Source: Physcomitrium patens (Eukaryota; Streptophyta; Bryopsida; Funariales; Funariaceae). From it: 64,000 bases of DNA. The position numbers and the translations under genes were made by a program. A model generated the notes under the pieces. It searched no databases, had not been told where the DNA came from, and saw nothing but the letters and a program-made list of their open reading frames with translations. The stretch covers positions 12,914,330-12,978,329 of the forward strand of contig NC_037265.1 of the NCBI RefSeq assembly GCF_000002425.4. The letters run 5' to 3'. This document shows positions 11,564 through 22,978 of the stretch, in pieces (positions within the stretch are counted from its first letter, which is position 1; every line of letters starts with the position of its first letter).

Positions 11564-12115
11564 TGTCACGGCCATAATCATGTAAGTTAATAATTACATA
11601 TAGAAATAGGTAGAAGTAAGTAAAAGTAGATAAAAGTAAGTTAATTCTATAATATTTAATATAGAAGCTTCCTAGAAACTTCCTAGACGCTGCTTTGACT
11701 TCATAGGTGTCTTTAATTGACTTTTTGGATTAGAAACATGGTCAACAAGTTGGCCATGTGCCACACATGTTGTTAGCTTGAAGATCAAGCTAATTATGTG
11801 GCCCACACGTAGAAAAACTTGCCTTGTAAGTCAAGGCATGTGTCCTACAAAGTCAACACATATTGGAGGTCCTATAGAACGTCGCCATGTAGCCCTTAAT
11901 TAGATAATATATATAGAGACAAGAGTGAAGGCTTCTTCACTCTTGTCAATTCCTTTCTTGCTTCTAGTCCAGGTTCAAGAGTCTTTAGTTTCTTGTCTTG
12001 TAGCAATAGCCATTCCAGTTTCCTTTTAATATACCTACTTGTTTATATTTTGACTTATTATATCGAGATAGTCTTTTGGTGTATATTTTCCCTTATCGAG
12101 TCTTTGTCCTTGACA
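11564..12115 (+). repeat. 3' LTR of element B
   Basis: 552 bp, TGTCACGG to TTGACA, differing from the 5' LTR at 16 sites by my count, mostly transitions. Contains both palindromes and the TATA run. Confidence 0.95.
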
Positions 12116-12120
12116 GGTAC
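12116..12120. repeat. Target-site duplication of B, right (GGTAC)
   Basis: Identical to 5738-5742. Confidence 0.9.
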
Positions 12121-13939
12121 AACACCATGAACCTACAAAGATTCTAAGATTCTTTACTAAATCAAAGAGTAGAATTTGATAACAAATAAGAAAAAAAAAT
12201 AATATTGATTTGAGGAGGTTAGAGTATATAACAACTTTGTAAAGGCATTACAAAGTTAGGATTTTCTTCAAGAGACTTTGGATTTTGAAAAATTTAAAGA
12301 ATTAGTATTTTTAATAATTGTGTAAGATTTATAGATGCTCTGTAGGTGTAATTTTGTAATTAAGTGATTAATATTGTGCATAATTTTTATTACAAGTTTA
12401 TTAAAGCTCAAATATATTGAAGTTTTAAGAATTGGAGTTTAGAAGATGAGTGAAGGTTTCTAAGATATCTATCAAATTACTAATTAGACTTAAATAAAAA
12501 AAATCATATGACTAGTAAACTTCATTTTTAACAATTGTGAAAAACTTAACACCTACTAAATAGTGAAATTAAGAGATTTTGGCTTTAGAACATTGGTGTT
12601 AAGATTAAAAAAAGAACGTAGCAAATATAAAAGTAGATTTTAGAGATTATCTTCTATTTCATATATTTGATCTTTTTAAAATATTTTATACTTATTGCTA
12701 ATTTAGTTAATGAAGAGTGTATAAATTTTGAGTCAAAATCAATGGTTTAATCATTAATTATTGATATTTCAATTTGTTGTATATTTTAGAGTTTGTATAA
12801 AATTTGATTATGATTTATTAAGATTTTATTAGGATTTGGTCTAAAATTTTTTGGATTTTGTTAGAATTTCATTAAATTTTTTTTAGAATTTGGCTAAAAT
12901 TTGTTTAGAATTGATTTAGAATTTAATTAGGATTTTTTTAGAATTTTTTGAAGATTACATTAAGATTTTATTAGAATTCAATTAAGATTTTTATTTTTAA
13001 TATTTTTTTAGGATTTTATAAAATTAATTTATGATTTATTTATGTTTTATTTTGTAAGTTCTTTGAGACTTATTTTGACATTTAATTAAAGATTAATTAA
13101 CATTTTATAATTTAATTTAAATTTTTTTAGGATTCTATCAGAATTTTTAAGGTCTTCTTATTGCAATTTCTATTTTATCTTCCACAATCAAGTATATAGT
13201 GCATTTTCAAGCAAACTTCATAAAATACATCCCCAATTGGATCAAACGTAAAAAATTTAATTATAAAGGAGAGTGTTTGATAGTTCAAAGTATGAAATTC
13301 AGAAGATGGCATTCACTATGATTTCTTTACAATATGGCAAGTGATCCATCTACAAGAAGAATTAAGGCATAAGTCAATATATATCATGAATTTACAATAT
13401 CTCTCTACCAAGGAAGTACAAAATGGTGTAGGGATGATTTAGAAGTTGCTTCCAATATTGCATTTTTTTGGAAAATTAAAAAGATGCATCAAGTATTATA
13501 AGAACTATTATATATAAAAAACAGCAAAAAAGTAGTGGATTGAGGACAATATGAGAAAGGCATTAGGAGAAGCATTAACAAAGTTCCAATAGCATCCTAA
13601 AAACATAGCCATGTAGTTGTAATATATAGACAAAGGAAAGCATCTCCAAAGCTTTAAAAAATCAAAAATCAAAAATCAAAAGTCATATCCTTTATATCAA
13701 GTTAAAGTGGCAAAATGAAGGCAATTGCTATACCAAAAGAAAATTGGGCCTATAGAGAATGTACAACAGTCTCTCATATTTTCAAATTATTAGATCCATA
13801 TAGTCAAGTATATAGTGACTTTAAAGTATTACTATACATATGCCAAAAAAATTTGTACGTTATATGCAACTCTATCAACTAACTTAAATATTTGAGCAAA
13901 TAGTCAATAAATTGTATTGTATATGATTAAAGGACTTGA
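12121..13939. other. AT-rich spacer with degenerate tandem pattern
   Basis: No intact gene. Between about 12780 and 13015 an imperfect unit of about 20 bases, roughly TTAGAATTTGATTAAGATTT, recurs many times with drift, a decayed tandem array or AT-rich simple sequence. From about 13240 the sequence becomes less repetitive and may be the unrecognisable 5' portion of the LINE that follows. I could not identify an endonuclease domain. Confidence 0.5.
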
Positions 13940-16900
13940 TTCATCATCAAGAGTAAGTTTACAAAGGCCACTTTTATTAATTGAATTTACAAATGCTATG
14001 CAAGGAAAGCACACAAGAAAATTATTAGGCCATTATGGTGTCATTCTTGAATTCTATCAGCTTTTTTGAGACATAATAGGACCAAAATACTTGACTATGA
14101 TTTAAAATACCATCACTTATAGGCATCTCTTTCAAGGTATGAGGCATGGATCAATAGTACTATTGCACAAAAAGAGACCTTAAAATAAACTATCAAATTA
14201 TAAATCAATCATGCTTCTTAATTTGAAATATGAAATCTATCCTATAGCTTTACAAATTTGCCTTCAATCAATTTTAATGAGTTTTATTAGCATGAATCAA
14301 TTGGCTTTTCTTTCCAACAGATTTATTTTGAAGAATCTAGTATTAAGGGACGAGACTATGGTATAGACAAAGAAATTAAGTTAATACCTTTTCTTTTTGA
14401 AACTAGATTCTTTTAAAGTTTATGACATACTTGAATGGAATTTTTTTTTATTTTGATGGAAAATATGGTCTTTTGTGTGAATTTATTCAAATGGTCTAAT
14501 TATTATTTTAAAATATAAAAATAAATACGAAAATAAATAGCTCAATCTTTGAACACTTTACAATCAAAAAGAAGATTAGACAAGGTTCTTTTTTAGTCCT
14601 TTACTTCTTTCTTATTGTGGTAGAAGCTCTTAACACAATGATTATGAAAGAAGGTGCCAAAAGACTTATTAAAAGCATTTAACTATCGATAGCCAATAGA
14701 TAACAAATTATGGTATAATATGCAAATGATACTTCTTTAACTTTCTTAGAAGAAGAGAGTAATGTGAGATATATGATCCACATCCTAGAAAAAAAAAATT
14801 TGGGATTAAGGTTCATCTTGAATTGGCAAAAATCTAGTGGCCATTCAAAATACAATCAATTGACCAATTGCCCTCTATAGATACATGACTTAGGAATTAC
14901 ATGGGTAGAAGGGGGAGCAATAAGAAAGCTATTAGGGGCTCTATTTGACTTGTCCTTCAACATATTACTCCATCAAAAAATAAACAAAAAAAAAACTAAA
15001 CCATTGTTATACATCTATCATGAGCATCTCAAGTAGAAGAATGGTGATAAATAGTGTTTTACTCTCTATAATGTTTTTGTTTTGTAGCATTGTAGGGTGG
15101 CACAAAAAAAAAGCACAGAAAAGATTAACATATCCCTTGGCAATTATCTTGCAAGAGGTAGCAAGCAATATGTGTGCACAAAGGTAGCATGGATGTAGTA
15201 TTATCAACCAATAAAAAATGGAGGGATCAACCTCATTAATCCTCTCAATACAATAGTAACCTTGATAGTTAAATAGATTGTTAAGGGGTTGGAAACAAAC
15301 ACCTCCAACCTACACATGATGTTGAGGCACCATCACAGCCAATTTCAACCATATTCAAGAGAAAGATGGCAGCCAAGCCTTGACTTCTTCACTAAAAAAA
15401 CACATCAAAGAAGAAGAGGTTCAATGATATGGAATAGAATCTCGTCTGCATGGAAATCCCTACTCACCTTTGTATCATACGTTCTCCCTTATTGCCGTGA
15501 GGAGTGGTTGATTTGCAGCTTGTGGACCCAACCTGAATTGGGATTGGCCCAGGTTTTGTTAAGATGCGAGCAATGGACCTCCACAATAAGAGCCTCCAGA
15601 GATTTTGCGACATATGGAGAGACGGAGGCTTTCTGGGCTTTGAGGAAATTCAGAATAAATATGGATTAACACAGGAAGAGGAAAGCAGTATACGACAAGT
15701 GGTCTCAACAGTGGAGCCAGCGTCTCTCTGGCCCTGCCACACAATTGGAAGTTGGAGAGTGATCTGGCCTGTTCCCACCAAAGAGGCCCAGCACCCTACG
15801 GTGGTATGGCAATCATGTCGTGAGTTCCGGGCAAATATAGGAGAGGCAGAATACTGGATTCCATCGCAGGTTAGAATGTACAATGTGAATAATCAAACGA
15901 AGCGCCTCATGGAACTCTCTCGGAGTGATAGAGTATTTCATCTCAGCTGTGGGCTAGCGAGAGGAACACGAATTCACCGTCGCATTCCTAAATGGTTATG
16001 AATCCTACCTACGCGAAAGGAGCCTTATGGGAAGATGCACTTGCTTGTTATGGGCGAATCGACTCTTTAGGCTGGGACCCCGAGCGCTTCCAACGGAAAG
16101 GAGGAGCCCCATTTATGCATTACACTTCTAGAATGGGAAGATTGCTGCTGCGGGAGCATCACATAGCATAGGATGTGCCAAGAAAAAAAAAAATGGGATG
16201 GAATTCTCCCCCCTAATTTCAAAATGAAATGGACAAATATTTGGGACAAGGAATGGGTCAGGAAGGAGGCAGGTCTGTTGTGGTTAACATGGCACAGGGC
16301 CGTGGCTGTTAACGCATGGAGAAGCCGGGGGGTAACAAAATAGACCAATGTTGTCCCGTATGCATGACGGGTGCACGCGAAACGGTCCTTCACAGATTTA
16401 GAGACTGTGCTTCAGCAACCAAAGCATGGAAACCACTTATAACTTCTTTCATCAAGGACTGAGACGAGGGCGAGGCAGAGAGTAGTGAATGGTAACCTCA
16501 AGTCCGGCGACGGCAGCGTAAACCAGAGAGGACAAGAGAGGAATTCCGAAGATACGCAACGCCAGGAACCTAGTCTTGTGACCTTTTCACCCTAGTGGAA
16601 ACACTGTTTTTACGTATAGAATTCCACGAAGGTTCCGGAAGGTAAGTAGAGTGTGGTTGTTGTTACGCGGTGATCACATGGATCCTTTGGATCGGAAGGA
16701 ACGACGCCACGTTCAATGGCGTCCACTAGCCGACTGAAATTATGTCAAAAAATATGGCTCCACCTAGTGGATTATGGCAGGAATGCCTGGTCCACAACTC
16801 AACAACGAATACAGAATCATCCAACACAAATGGAAGTACTCATCCAGAGGTTCCGACCGCAATGGTGCGCAGAAAATATATTGGCGTCATGGCAGCACTC

Positions 16901-17062
16901 CAAACCAGTTTGGAAACTGGTAGGCTCTAGCAGTAGATTTTGTCATTAGAAAGGTACTAACCTAACTCTCTGGCCAGACCTGGCTGGAGGCTGTACACAA
17001 ACTCTGTTGCAGTTAAGTTTTTTGCTTTATTTGATTCTAAAAAAATAAAAAAAATAAAAAAA
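13940..17062 (+). pseudogene. L1-type LINE, 3' part, decayed
   Basis: Plus-strand fragments match plant L1 reverse transcriptases. About 13960-14100 holds the segment before the fingers (GHYGVILEFYQLF then DIIGPKYL). About 14148-14300 follows with IVLLHKKRP and NYKSIMLLNLKYEI. The catalytic box is at 14719-14730 and reads YAND instead of YADD. LNWQKSSG lies near 14820. Downstream come a GGINLINP block near 15220 and the C-terminal zinc motif, with CPVC at 16352-16363, His at 16391 and Cys at 16406. The WILWIGRNDATFNG signature near 16680 follows. The element ends in an A-rich tail at about 17038-17062, as expected for target-primed insertion. Many stops and frameshifts; ORF1 and endonuclease not seen. 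Confidence 0.8.
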
Positions 17063-17102
17063 CTCAGTATATTATTACACTGAGATCATAGAGCTGCAGC
17101 CA

Positions 17103-17175
17103 GCATTCGTTTGCATTCCAATCCCGAGAGCCTTAAAGCAGAGCAAATCATCACAAAACTCGATGGAAAAATTTG
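17103..17175. repeat. Direct repeat, copy 1
   Basis: Matches 17447-17518 from GCATTCG to AATTTG with a single missing T in the second copy. Confidence 0.85.
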
Positions 17176-17446
17176 CGAGTATCCTTCGAGCCATCTGTCG
17201 CAACTCTGACTCGTTCATTTTGTTAATAGTAGGGTTAGAGTATTTATATCCTCGCTCAGCGAACGACCTTTCCAGTTCGATTTCGAGTCTTGCTAGGGAC
17301 TCATCTCTGATGATCTTGTACTCCTTTTCTGTCTCCTCATCCTCATCCACTGGTGGGAGACTCGTAATAAAGACTCTGTTCTTACCAAGGTCTCGAATCC
17401 ACTTAGGCAGGTTGTCATCATCCCATTGAGTGTTTGCATTCGTTTG

Positions 17447-17518
17447 CATTCGTTTGCATTCCAATCCCGAGAGCCTTAAAGCAGAGCAAATCATCACAAA
17501 ACTCGATGGAAAAATTTG
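17447..17518. repeat. Direct repeat, copy 2
   Basis: Second copy of 17103-17175, preceded by extra TTTGCATTCG units at 17434-17453. Confidence 0.85.
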
Positions 17519-17657
17519 ATATGCCTGTAGTTGAAGCATGTGGGGTTCTTGTTCGCATCCAGGTCCAGAGCTGCCACTGATCCATGGTCATATGCGCCAA
17601 ATGTCCTTGCAGACCTGGTATGCATAATTTAGACCAGTTGGGCCAAAATAAGCTTAT

Positions 17658-17662
17658 AATAT
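17658..17662. repeat. Target-site duplication of copia E, left (AATAT)
   Basis: AATAT before the LTR; AATAC follows the other LTR at 32083-32087. Four of five bases match. Confidence 0.6.
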
Positions 17663-17931
17663 TGTTGAGATCATTAAATGTAGCAGGTGCTCTCCATAAT
17701 ATTTACTGTAGACTATAGTAAATACTGTAGCTACAATATTTAGAGTCTAGTAGGGAAGTACTATTTATCCTCTCTTCTTTTCACTTCTTGTATACGAGAC
17801 ACAACAAGATCAATAGATTTTTTGGGTGTGAAGCTCTCTCTCCTTAGAAACCCTCGTGTATATGACTTACTACTACTCTTGTGTGTGTATGACTTACTAT
17901 TACTCTTGTGTCTTTTTAAACATTCTCAACA
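17663..17931 (+). repeat. 5' LTR of copia E
   Basis: TGTTGAGATCATT to TTCTCAACA, 269 bp, with the terminal inverted repeat TGTTGA/TCAACA. Internal CTACTACTCTTGTGTGTGTATGACTTACT repeats occur near the 3' end. Confidence 0.9.
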
Positions 17932-17946
17932 CGTTATTAGCATGAT
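17932..17946 (+). promoter_or_regulatory. Primer binding region of copia E
   Basis: CGTTATTAGCATGA lies directly at the LTR edge. It resembles the CGTTATCAGCACGA sequence found there in many plant copia elements, thought to pair with an internal part of initiator-Met tRNA. Confidence 0.5.
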
Positions 17947-18258
17947 TCTCTTCTACACACTATCACAATTTTTTGCTCTAGTCTTTGACTCTCCAAACCT
18001 GTTGCTACTCTCGCTCAGTGTCTGCCTCATGATCTTGTTCTTCTTACTCGCCCCTCACACATTAGCTTACTTAGAGCACTTATTCCACTCTCTGCCCTGC
18101 TTGCTTAGAATACTTGATCCAACCCAACTCCACCCTAGCTTGCTCCCTGCTCCTTGCTGCGCCAAGCCCTTTCTCCATGCTGTCGTCGAACAGCCGTCGA
18201 ATAGCCGCCAAATCCGCCACTGCCGCCGTTGCCACCTTGTTGTCGTTGACACTACCGC
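17947..18258 (+). other. Leader of copia E, left part, GC-rich at its end
   Basis: Untranslated leader between primer site and gag. It turns strongly GC-rich from about 18110, with runs of GCCGC and GTCG trinucleotides. It continues at 26734 after element C. Confidence 0.6.
18255..18258. repeat. Target-site duplication of C, left (CCGC)
   Basis: CCGC before the LTR TG, repeated at 26734-26737. Four bases, not five. Confidence 0.8.
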
Positions 18259-19570
18259 TGTCGTATTACGTGCTTTCCTGCTCGAGAACGTGCCGGGCAT
18301 CTGGCTGTAGAAGGTAGTATGGAGATTCGCCGATAGTCAAGCAGTCTATCAGTTTTTCACTGCTGGAACATAAACGACTGCAACAATGTACCGTAAATCT
18401 ATACGGATGCTCTTCGACTGCTTGTCGAAGTCTCTTTTTTTTTTTTTTTTTTTTTTTCCCAGCCGATAGGTCTCTAGACGTTACAGAGAACCCCGAACAA
18501 CCCAAATTGTTAATCTTCAATACCCCTTTGTACTTACGATCTTGTATCCACTGACTGTCCTGTTAGATTAACCCAATAAATTTCATTCACTCCGCATACT
18601 CAATCCTATAGACACCCCTTTAATCCTTCAATCACAGACGTAACTCGATTTTACAAAACAGTCAAGAGTATTCAACCCACTTCATTTAAAAATCCTGATT
18701 CACCATTACAATACTGACTTCAGCAGCGATTGCCTCAGTCTTCCCAAAACTCTACAAAGAAGAAAAATCCAAATTCTATGTCTTTCCTTCCCCGACCCGA
18801 AGCATGAAGCTCCTCTCTCTAATTCCCTTGATCTTCAAAAAACTCCAAAAAACCGAACTAGTAACCTTGCAAAAGCTTGAAAAACTCCGCTCCCCTCCGA
18901 TTCCCCCCTTAACCTTATCCTCTGAATTTCTTCAATCTTCCGTCTTAGATCTGGAATTGGCTCCCACCTCAAGCTTGGATCCGAAATTGGCTCTCGCCGT
19001 CAAGCTTTCTCCTCCGTTTTTACCTTTAAGAGATCCATTTACCGTAAACAATGTTCCCTGAAATGGCATAGAGAACAGGACAGCCTGAAACAGAATCGAA
19101 CCCCATAATCGGGACCACATTGAGTCGCCCGACCAATTCAGGTCCTATATTGGGAAAGATGCCCGTAGTAACCTGGATGTTCCCATAATTGGGTCAAATT
19201 GGTCTTCGCGTCAGATTGGCTAAGATCCGTAGTAAGACCTGGATTTCCCGTAATTAGACTGCATTGGGTTGACCGGCCAATTCAGGTCTCATATTGGATA
19301 AGAAGACCCGGATTGGATTATCGAAATTGGATCCAATTGGCTCCTCGAACCCGTCGTGTGAATTGGTCCTTCTCTTCCTGCTGACTCCCGTTATTGGAAT
19401 CGAATGGAGCATTTCAGTATGCCCCGGCTAACTGTAACGGAGTGACTGAACCTGACCACTCAGTATTTGTACTGGAGTTGGTCGATGCTCCCAATATTCG
19501 AGGTAACTGAATATTAATAAAATTCCCCTTTCTTTTTATTTTCACTGTATACTCGTATTACAACACGACA
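18259..19570 (-). repeat. 3' LTR of element C
   Basis: 1312 bp, containing a poly-T run at 18435-18457 and, from about 19020 to 19480, sequence related to the gag-protease region of element H (see 42607-45918). Reading on the minus strand gives the LTR 5' to 3'. Confidence 0.93.
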
Positions 19571-19582
19571 TCCACCCCCTCT
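19571..19582 (-). promoter_or_regulatory. Polypurine tract of element C
   Basis: On the minus strand AGAGGGGGTGGA abuts the 3' LTR. The same tract occurs in element F (46862-46873). Confidence 0.85.
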
Positions 19583-19632
19583 GAACCTGTGCATCCTCCG
19601 GTATGCACCAATTTACCCAATTGCGGATTGAT

Positions 19633-22600
19633 TCAGAATATATCCTCTACGTCTTTGTCCAGTTCGTCTTCGTCACCTTCATTATCCAAATCACTTTCAT
19701 CTTCTTGCTGCGGAATCTCTGTACCTTCATTAAGGTCTTCCATATTCATCTCTGCGTGTCTTCGTTTAAATATTTTTACTCGCTTCCCTGCAATTGGTAT
19801 TTTCAATATTGTACCATCTAACTCCCGTAATGAGTAAGTCGCATTATCACGAACAGTTGTTACAACATATGGTCCAAATCAACGTTTTGAAAATTTCCGC
19901 AAAGTACTATGTTGATTATCCAGACTATTGTCATAAACAAGTACCCAGTCACCTTCCTCGATTGCTTTTGGTCTCAATCGATGTTGCTTATCGAATCGCA
20001 CCTTGTTTTGTAACCTTGCTTTTTTTAACCTTTCCAATGCTATCTGGACATCTTCCGTTCTTTGCTCCAATTATCGAATCCTAATAGCCAGAAGTTCTTC
20101 TCTTGTCAATCCATCTTCCCATGGTAGCATACTCCAAGTAAGTACCTTTTCTTCAATCGGCATGATTGGTTTTTGACCTGTCATAAGTTCTACTGGCATA
20201 TATCCTGTCACCGAACTATGTGTTGTTCGATCAGCCCATAATGCAAATGACAAAAGCCGTGGCCACTCTTTAACTTTTCCATTACAAGCTTTAACCAATG
20301 CTTTCACAATCGGCGGGTGACCGCGTTCGCTTTTCGCATTCCCTTCCGGATTATAAGCAATAGTCAGTGATAGTTTAACTCCACATTTTTCAAAGAACTT
20401 ACGAGCTTCTTGTGCATTTAATTCTCCACGATTTGCAGTGATTTTTCCTACGCACCCGTAACGGCAAATGACATCTTCAAGCAAAAACCTACAAATCCCC
20501 TCTGTAGATTTTGTCCTCAATGCTCTTCCTTCTACTTGATTTGATAAATCTTCACGAGCTAAAACCAAATATCTCATCTACCATAACCCAACCGGCATAA
20601 TAACCAAATCAACAACCCATTTAAAATGAATAGCCAGAGGATACGTAGGATGAAGACCATCTCGATGTCGGATATTAGAATACGATTGACAGATTTCACA
20701 TGACTCTAAAAATGAGAGCACATCTCGATACATATTTTTCCACCAATATCGTTCCTTGAATTTAGCAAAAATAGCCCAGATTCCTCTATGCCCTGCCCAT
20801 AAACTATCATGAAACTCCTTTAATAATTTTAGTTTTTCTTCCCTTTTGCCTATCACTCGTTGTGGCATCCCAATTCCTTTCTTCGGTCTCTTTCATAAGA
20901 ATCCATCTCGAAGTAAAAATCCATATGCTTTTTTTTCTTATTTGTTTGAATTTTTCTGTAGACCAATTCCCGTGCTTAGACAAGGTATTCAAATAATGAC
21001 CAATATCCAATAATTCTCCTTCATAAGATTCTTCAAGAAAAAGCTTGTCTTCTCTGTTGAGATTTGATATTGAATAGAATTTCAATCCGACATCATCAAT
21101 GTCTTCAACCATTTCGTCTTCCCTCTCGTATCTTGCTCGAGATAGCATGTCTGCTACTAAATTGTCCTTTCCAGTGATATGCTTAAATTTTGGATTTAGT
21201 GACTTAATATAAGCAATCCATCTCAACATTGCAATATCTGGCGTTGAACAGTTAATAATCATTCCAAGCAATGGCAAGCAATCTGTTTCAATTACTACTA
21301 CTGCCCCAATCAAATAGTTCTTTTCAGCTTTCATAGCTGAAACGACTCTCCAAAGTTCTCTTTTGACTTGCGAATATGCACGCTGACGAATACTTAAAAC
21401 TTTAGCCCCAAATCCAACTGCAAAGCTACTCCCATTCGAATCATCTTGACCCACAGCCCATCCAACGGCTATTGGACTAGCGACTACAGTAAGAATCACT
21501 AGTCTATTGCACTTATAATCAACCTTCTTCAATATTGGAGGTGACATCAATAATTTCTTTAATCTTTGCATTGCCTGAATATGCCTTTCTTTCCATTCAA
21601 ATCGGTAACCCTTACGTAACAGTTCATATAATGGATCCGCTATGTGAGCAAAATGAGGGATCCAGATTCGATAAAATACACATGCACCCAAAAACGGACT
21701 TCATACCCAATAATGTAAGATGAACTTCTCCAAGCCGAGTTAAAATCTTTTCACAATCTTGTATATGATCAACAATATATTTGCGACACCCCCTTGTATC
21801 TAAAGTTTCATCCTTGTCTCCTTCTCTGCATCCTTTTACAGGAACATCATCTAGAAAAGGCATAGTCTTTTTCGGAATAAAATCTCTCAATACCTTATTC
21901 ATCCCATTCATCATATGCGCAACTGAGTTGGTCGCGCCTTGAGGAAGAGTGCACATTCTAACCAATCCAAGCGGTGTACTCATCGTTGTCATATCTCTAC
22001 TTCCTTCGGCGAGTTGAAATTGATCATAACCTGAATACAAATCACCCATTGAATAGATCGCCCTTCCAGCAAACGCCTGAGCAAATTCATCCACAATAGG
22101 TTCAATTCTTGCATTCCTAACAGTTCCAGCATTCACCGGCTGCATATCTTGAATAAACCGTTGTGATCCATTCTTCTTAGGTACCGTAAACCATCGACTA
22201 GAATACGGCGCAAATGAAGGTTCTAATATTTTCATCTTTATATTTTCTTTCAATAGTTCCACCAATTTAGATAAATGTGCCCTCGGTACTGAAATCGGTC
22301 TTAGATTCCAAGGTACATGCGGTACAGTGAAGATAACCATAGGTGTTATAATATTTGGATCCACACACCTAATTTCATAAAATTCGAAGGCAAACGATCT
22401 ACCTTGTTTAGCCAACATCTTTTTGAAGCAAGTAATTTCCTTCGGCAAAAAAGAACCATCAGAACCAATCTTCAATTCTTCAAAAGTCTCTTTAGTAAAC
22501 TGATGTCCAATACTCATTGAATCTCTTAAACTTGCTTCTTTTGATGCTTCTCCCATTTGTTCTTTAGAATCCTCTGGTAATGGTCCGGCAACAGGCTTTA

Positions 22601-22978
22601 CTTTCTTATCTGCCGTTTTATATCTCGTCTCTACTATGACTTCTGGTGCTTGAAAAGATTCAAGCATGGTATAAACCTCTCTCGAATGAATCTCAACAAT
22701 CTTATCATTATCCCCTAACCCAATAGATGTAATCAATTCCAATAAATCTTCTAGCCCATTTTCTTCATAAACAATCAAAATCTTCTCATCATCTTGCAAT
22801 GTACCTATCTTGCATAATTATCCTTCAATATCATATAATCTTTTTCTTTCCTTTCTTTTAAAATCATCAACCTTCTTATACATAATATTTCCATTCTCCA
22901 ATATACCAATAAAACTCGCATCAAAGGCACCTTCATCTCGCGAGAGTACCTCCTCTTTTGTACCTCCATAATCTCGTT
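19633..22978 (-). pseudogene. pol pseudogene of element C (RT-RH-IN)
   Basis: RT on the minus strand has RFIQDMQPVNA, GDLYSGYDQFQLA, TLPQGATNSV and the catalytic box FLDDVPVKG (FLDD at 21846-21857). A stop at 22818-22820 lies in the N-terminal part. Compared with element F about 50 codons are missing between GEVHLTL and FLGACVFYRIW, and the frame changes there (21624-21691). RNase H follows; its first catalytic Asp is lost (VVAS where F and G have VDTS), while ETDC and VADMLSRA remain. Integrase has an intact HHCC region (GHRG, then SCEICQ near 20690-20770). The second catalytic Asp reads Asn (ANRGEL for DRGEL), and stops occur at 20578 and 20071. The C-terminal region ends at 19633 without a chromodomain. 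Confidence 0.9.

Larger units (their letters stand above)
5743..12115 (+). mobile_element. Complete Tcn1-like Ty3 chromovirus, element B
   Basis: Complete structure: 552-bp LTR, primer site, gag, PR-RT-RNase H-IN-chromodomain, extra ORF, polypurine tract, 552-bp LTR, bounded by the perfect duplication GGTAC. I count 16 substitutions between the LTRs (about 97% identity), so insertion is fairly recent. The reverse transcriptase start ([15 protein letters not shown], then CVDYRGLNK) and the chromodomain place it in the chromoviruses, nearest by eye to the Tcn1 type. It has three stops in gag and four in pol, so it cannot move unaided. Confidence 0.95.
17063..17657 (-). other. Gene-like fragment with 73-bp direct duplication
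   Basis: GC content is higher than in the surrounding AT-rich DNA. A minus-strand frame (17539 to 17075, 154 codons) contains an acidic, Glu/Arg-rich middle segment (WIRDLGKNRVF, VDEDEETEKEY, LARLEIELERSFAERG). It is flanked by a near-perfect direct repeat: 17103-17175 and 17447-17518, differing by a one-base indel. The repeat places the same peptide (IEFCDDLLCFKALGI) at both ends in different frames. A TTTGCATTCG tandem adjoins the right copy. I do not recognise the protein. It may be a captured exon or the relic of another repeat. Copia E inserted at its left-hand edge, and its continuation would be at 32083. Confidence 0.4.

Noticed and set aside
12780..13015. Possible CRISPR-like or regular tandem array
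   Set aside because: Units drift in length and sequence with no fixed spacer; AT-rich degenerate repeat in a plant genome.
16067..16393. 108-codon minus-strand ORF
   Set aside because: Lies opposite the LINE zinc-motif region, which is the better-supported strand.
18804..19061. 85-codon plus-strand ORF, also present at 25967-26224
   Set aside because: The two copies are simply the two LTRs of element C; the frame is antisense to the element and has no independent support.
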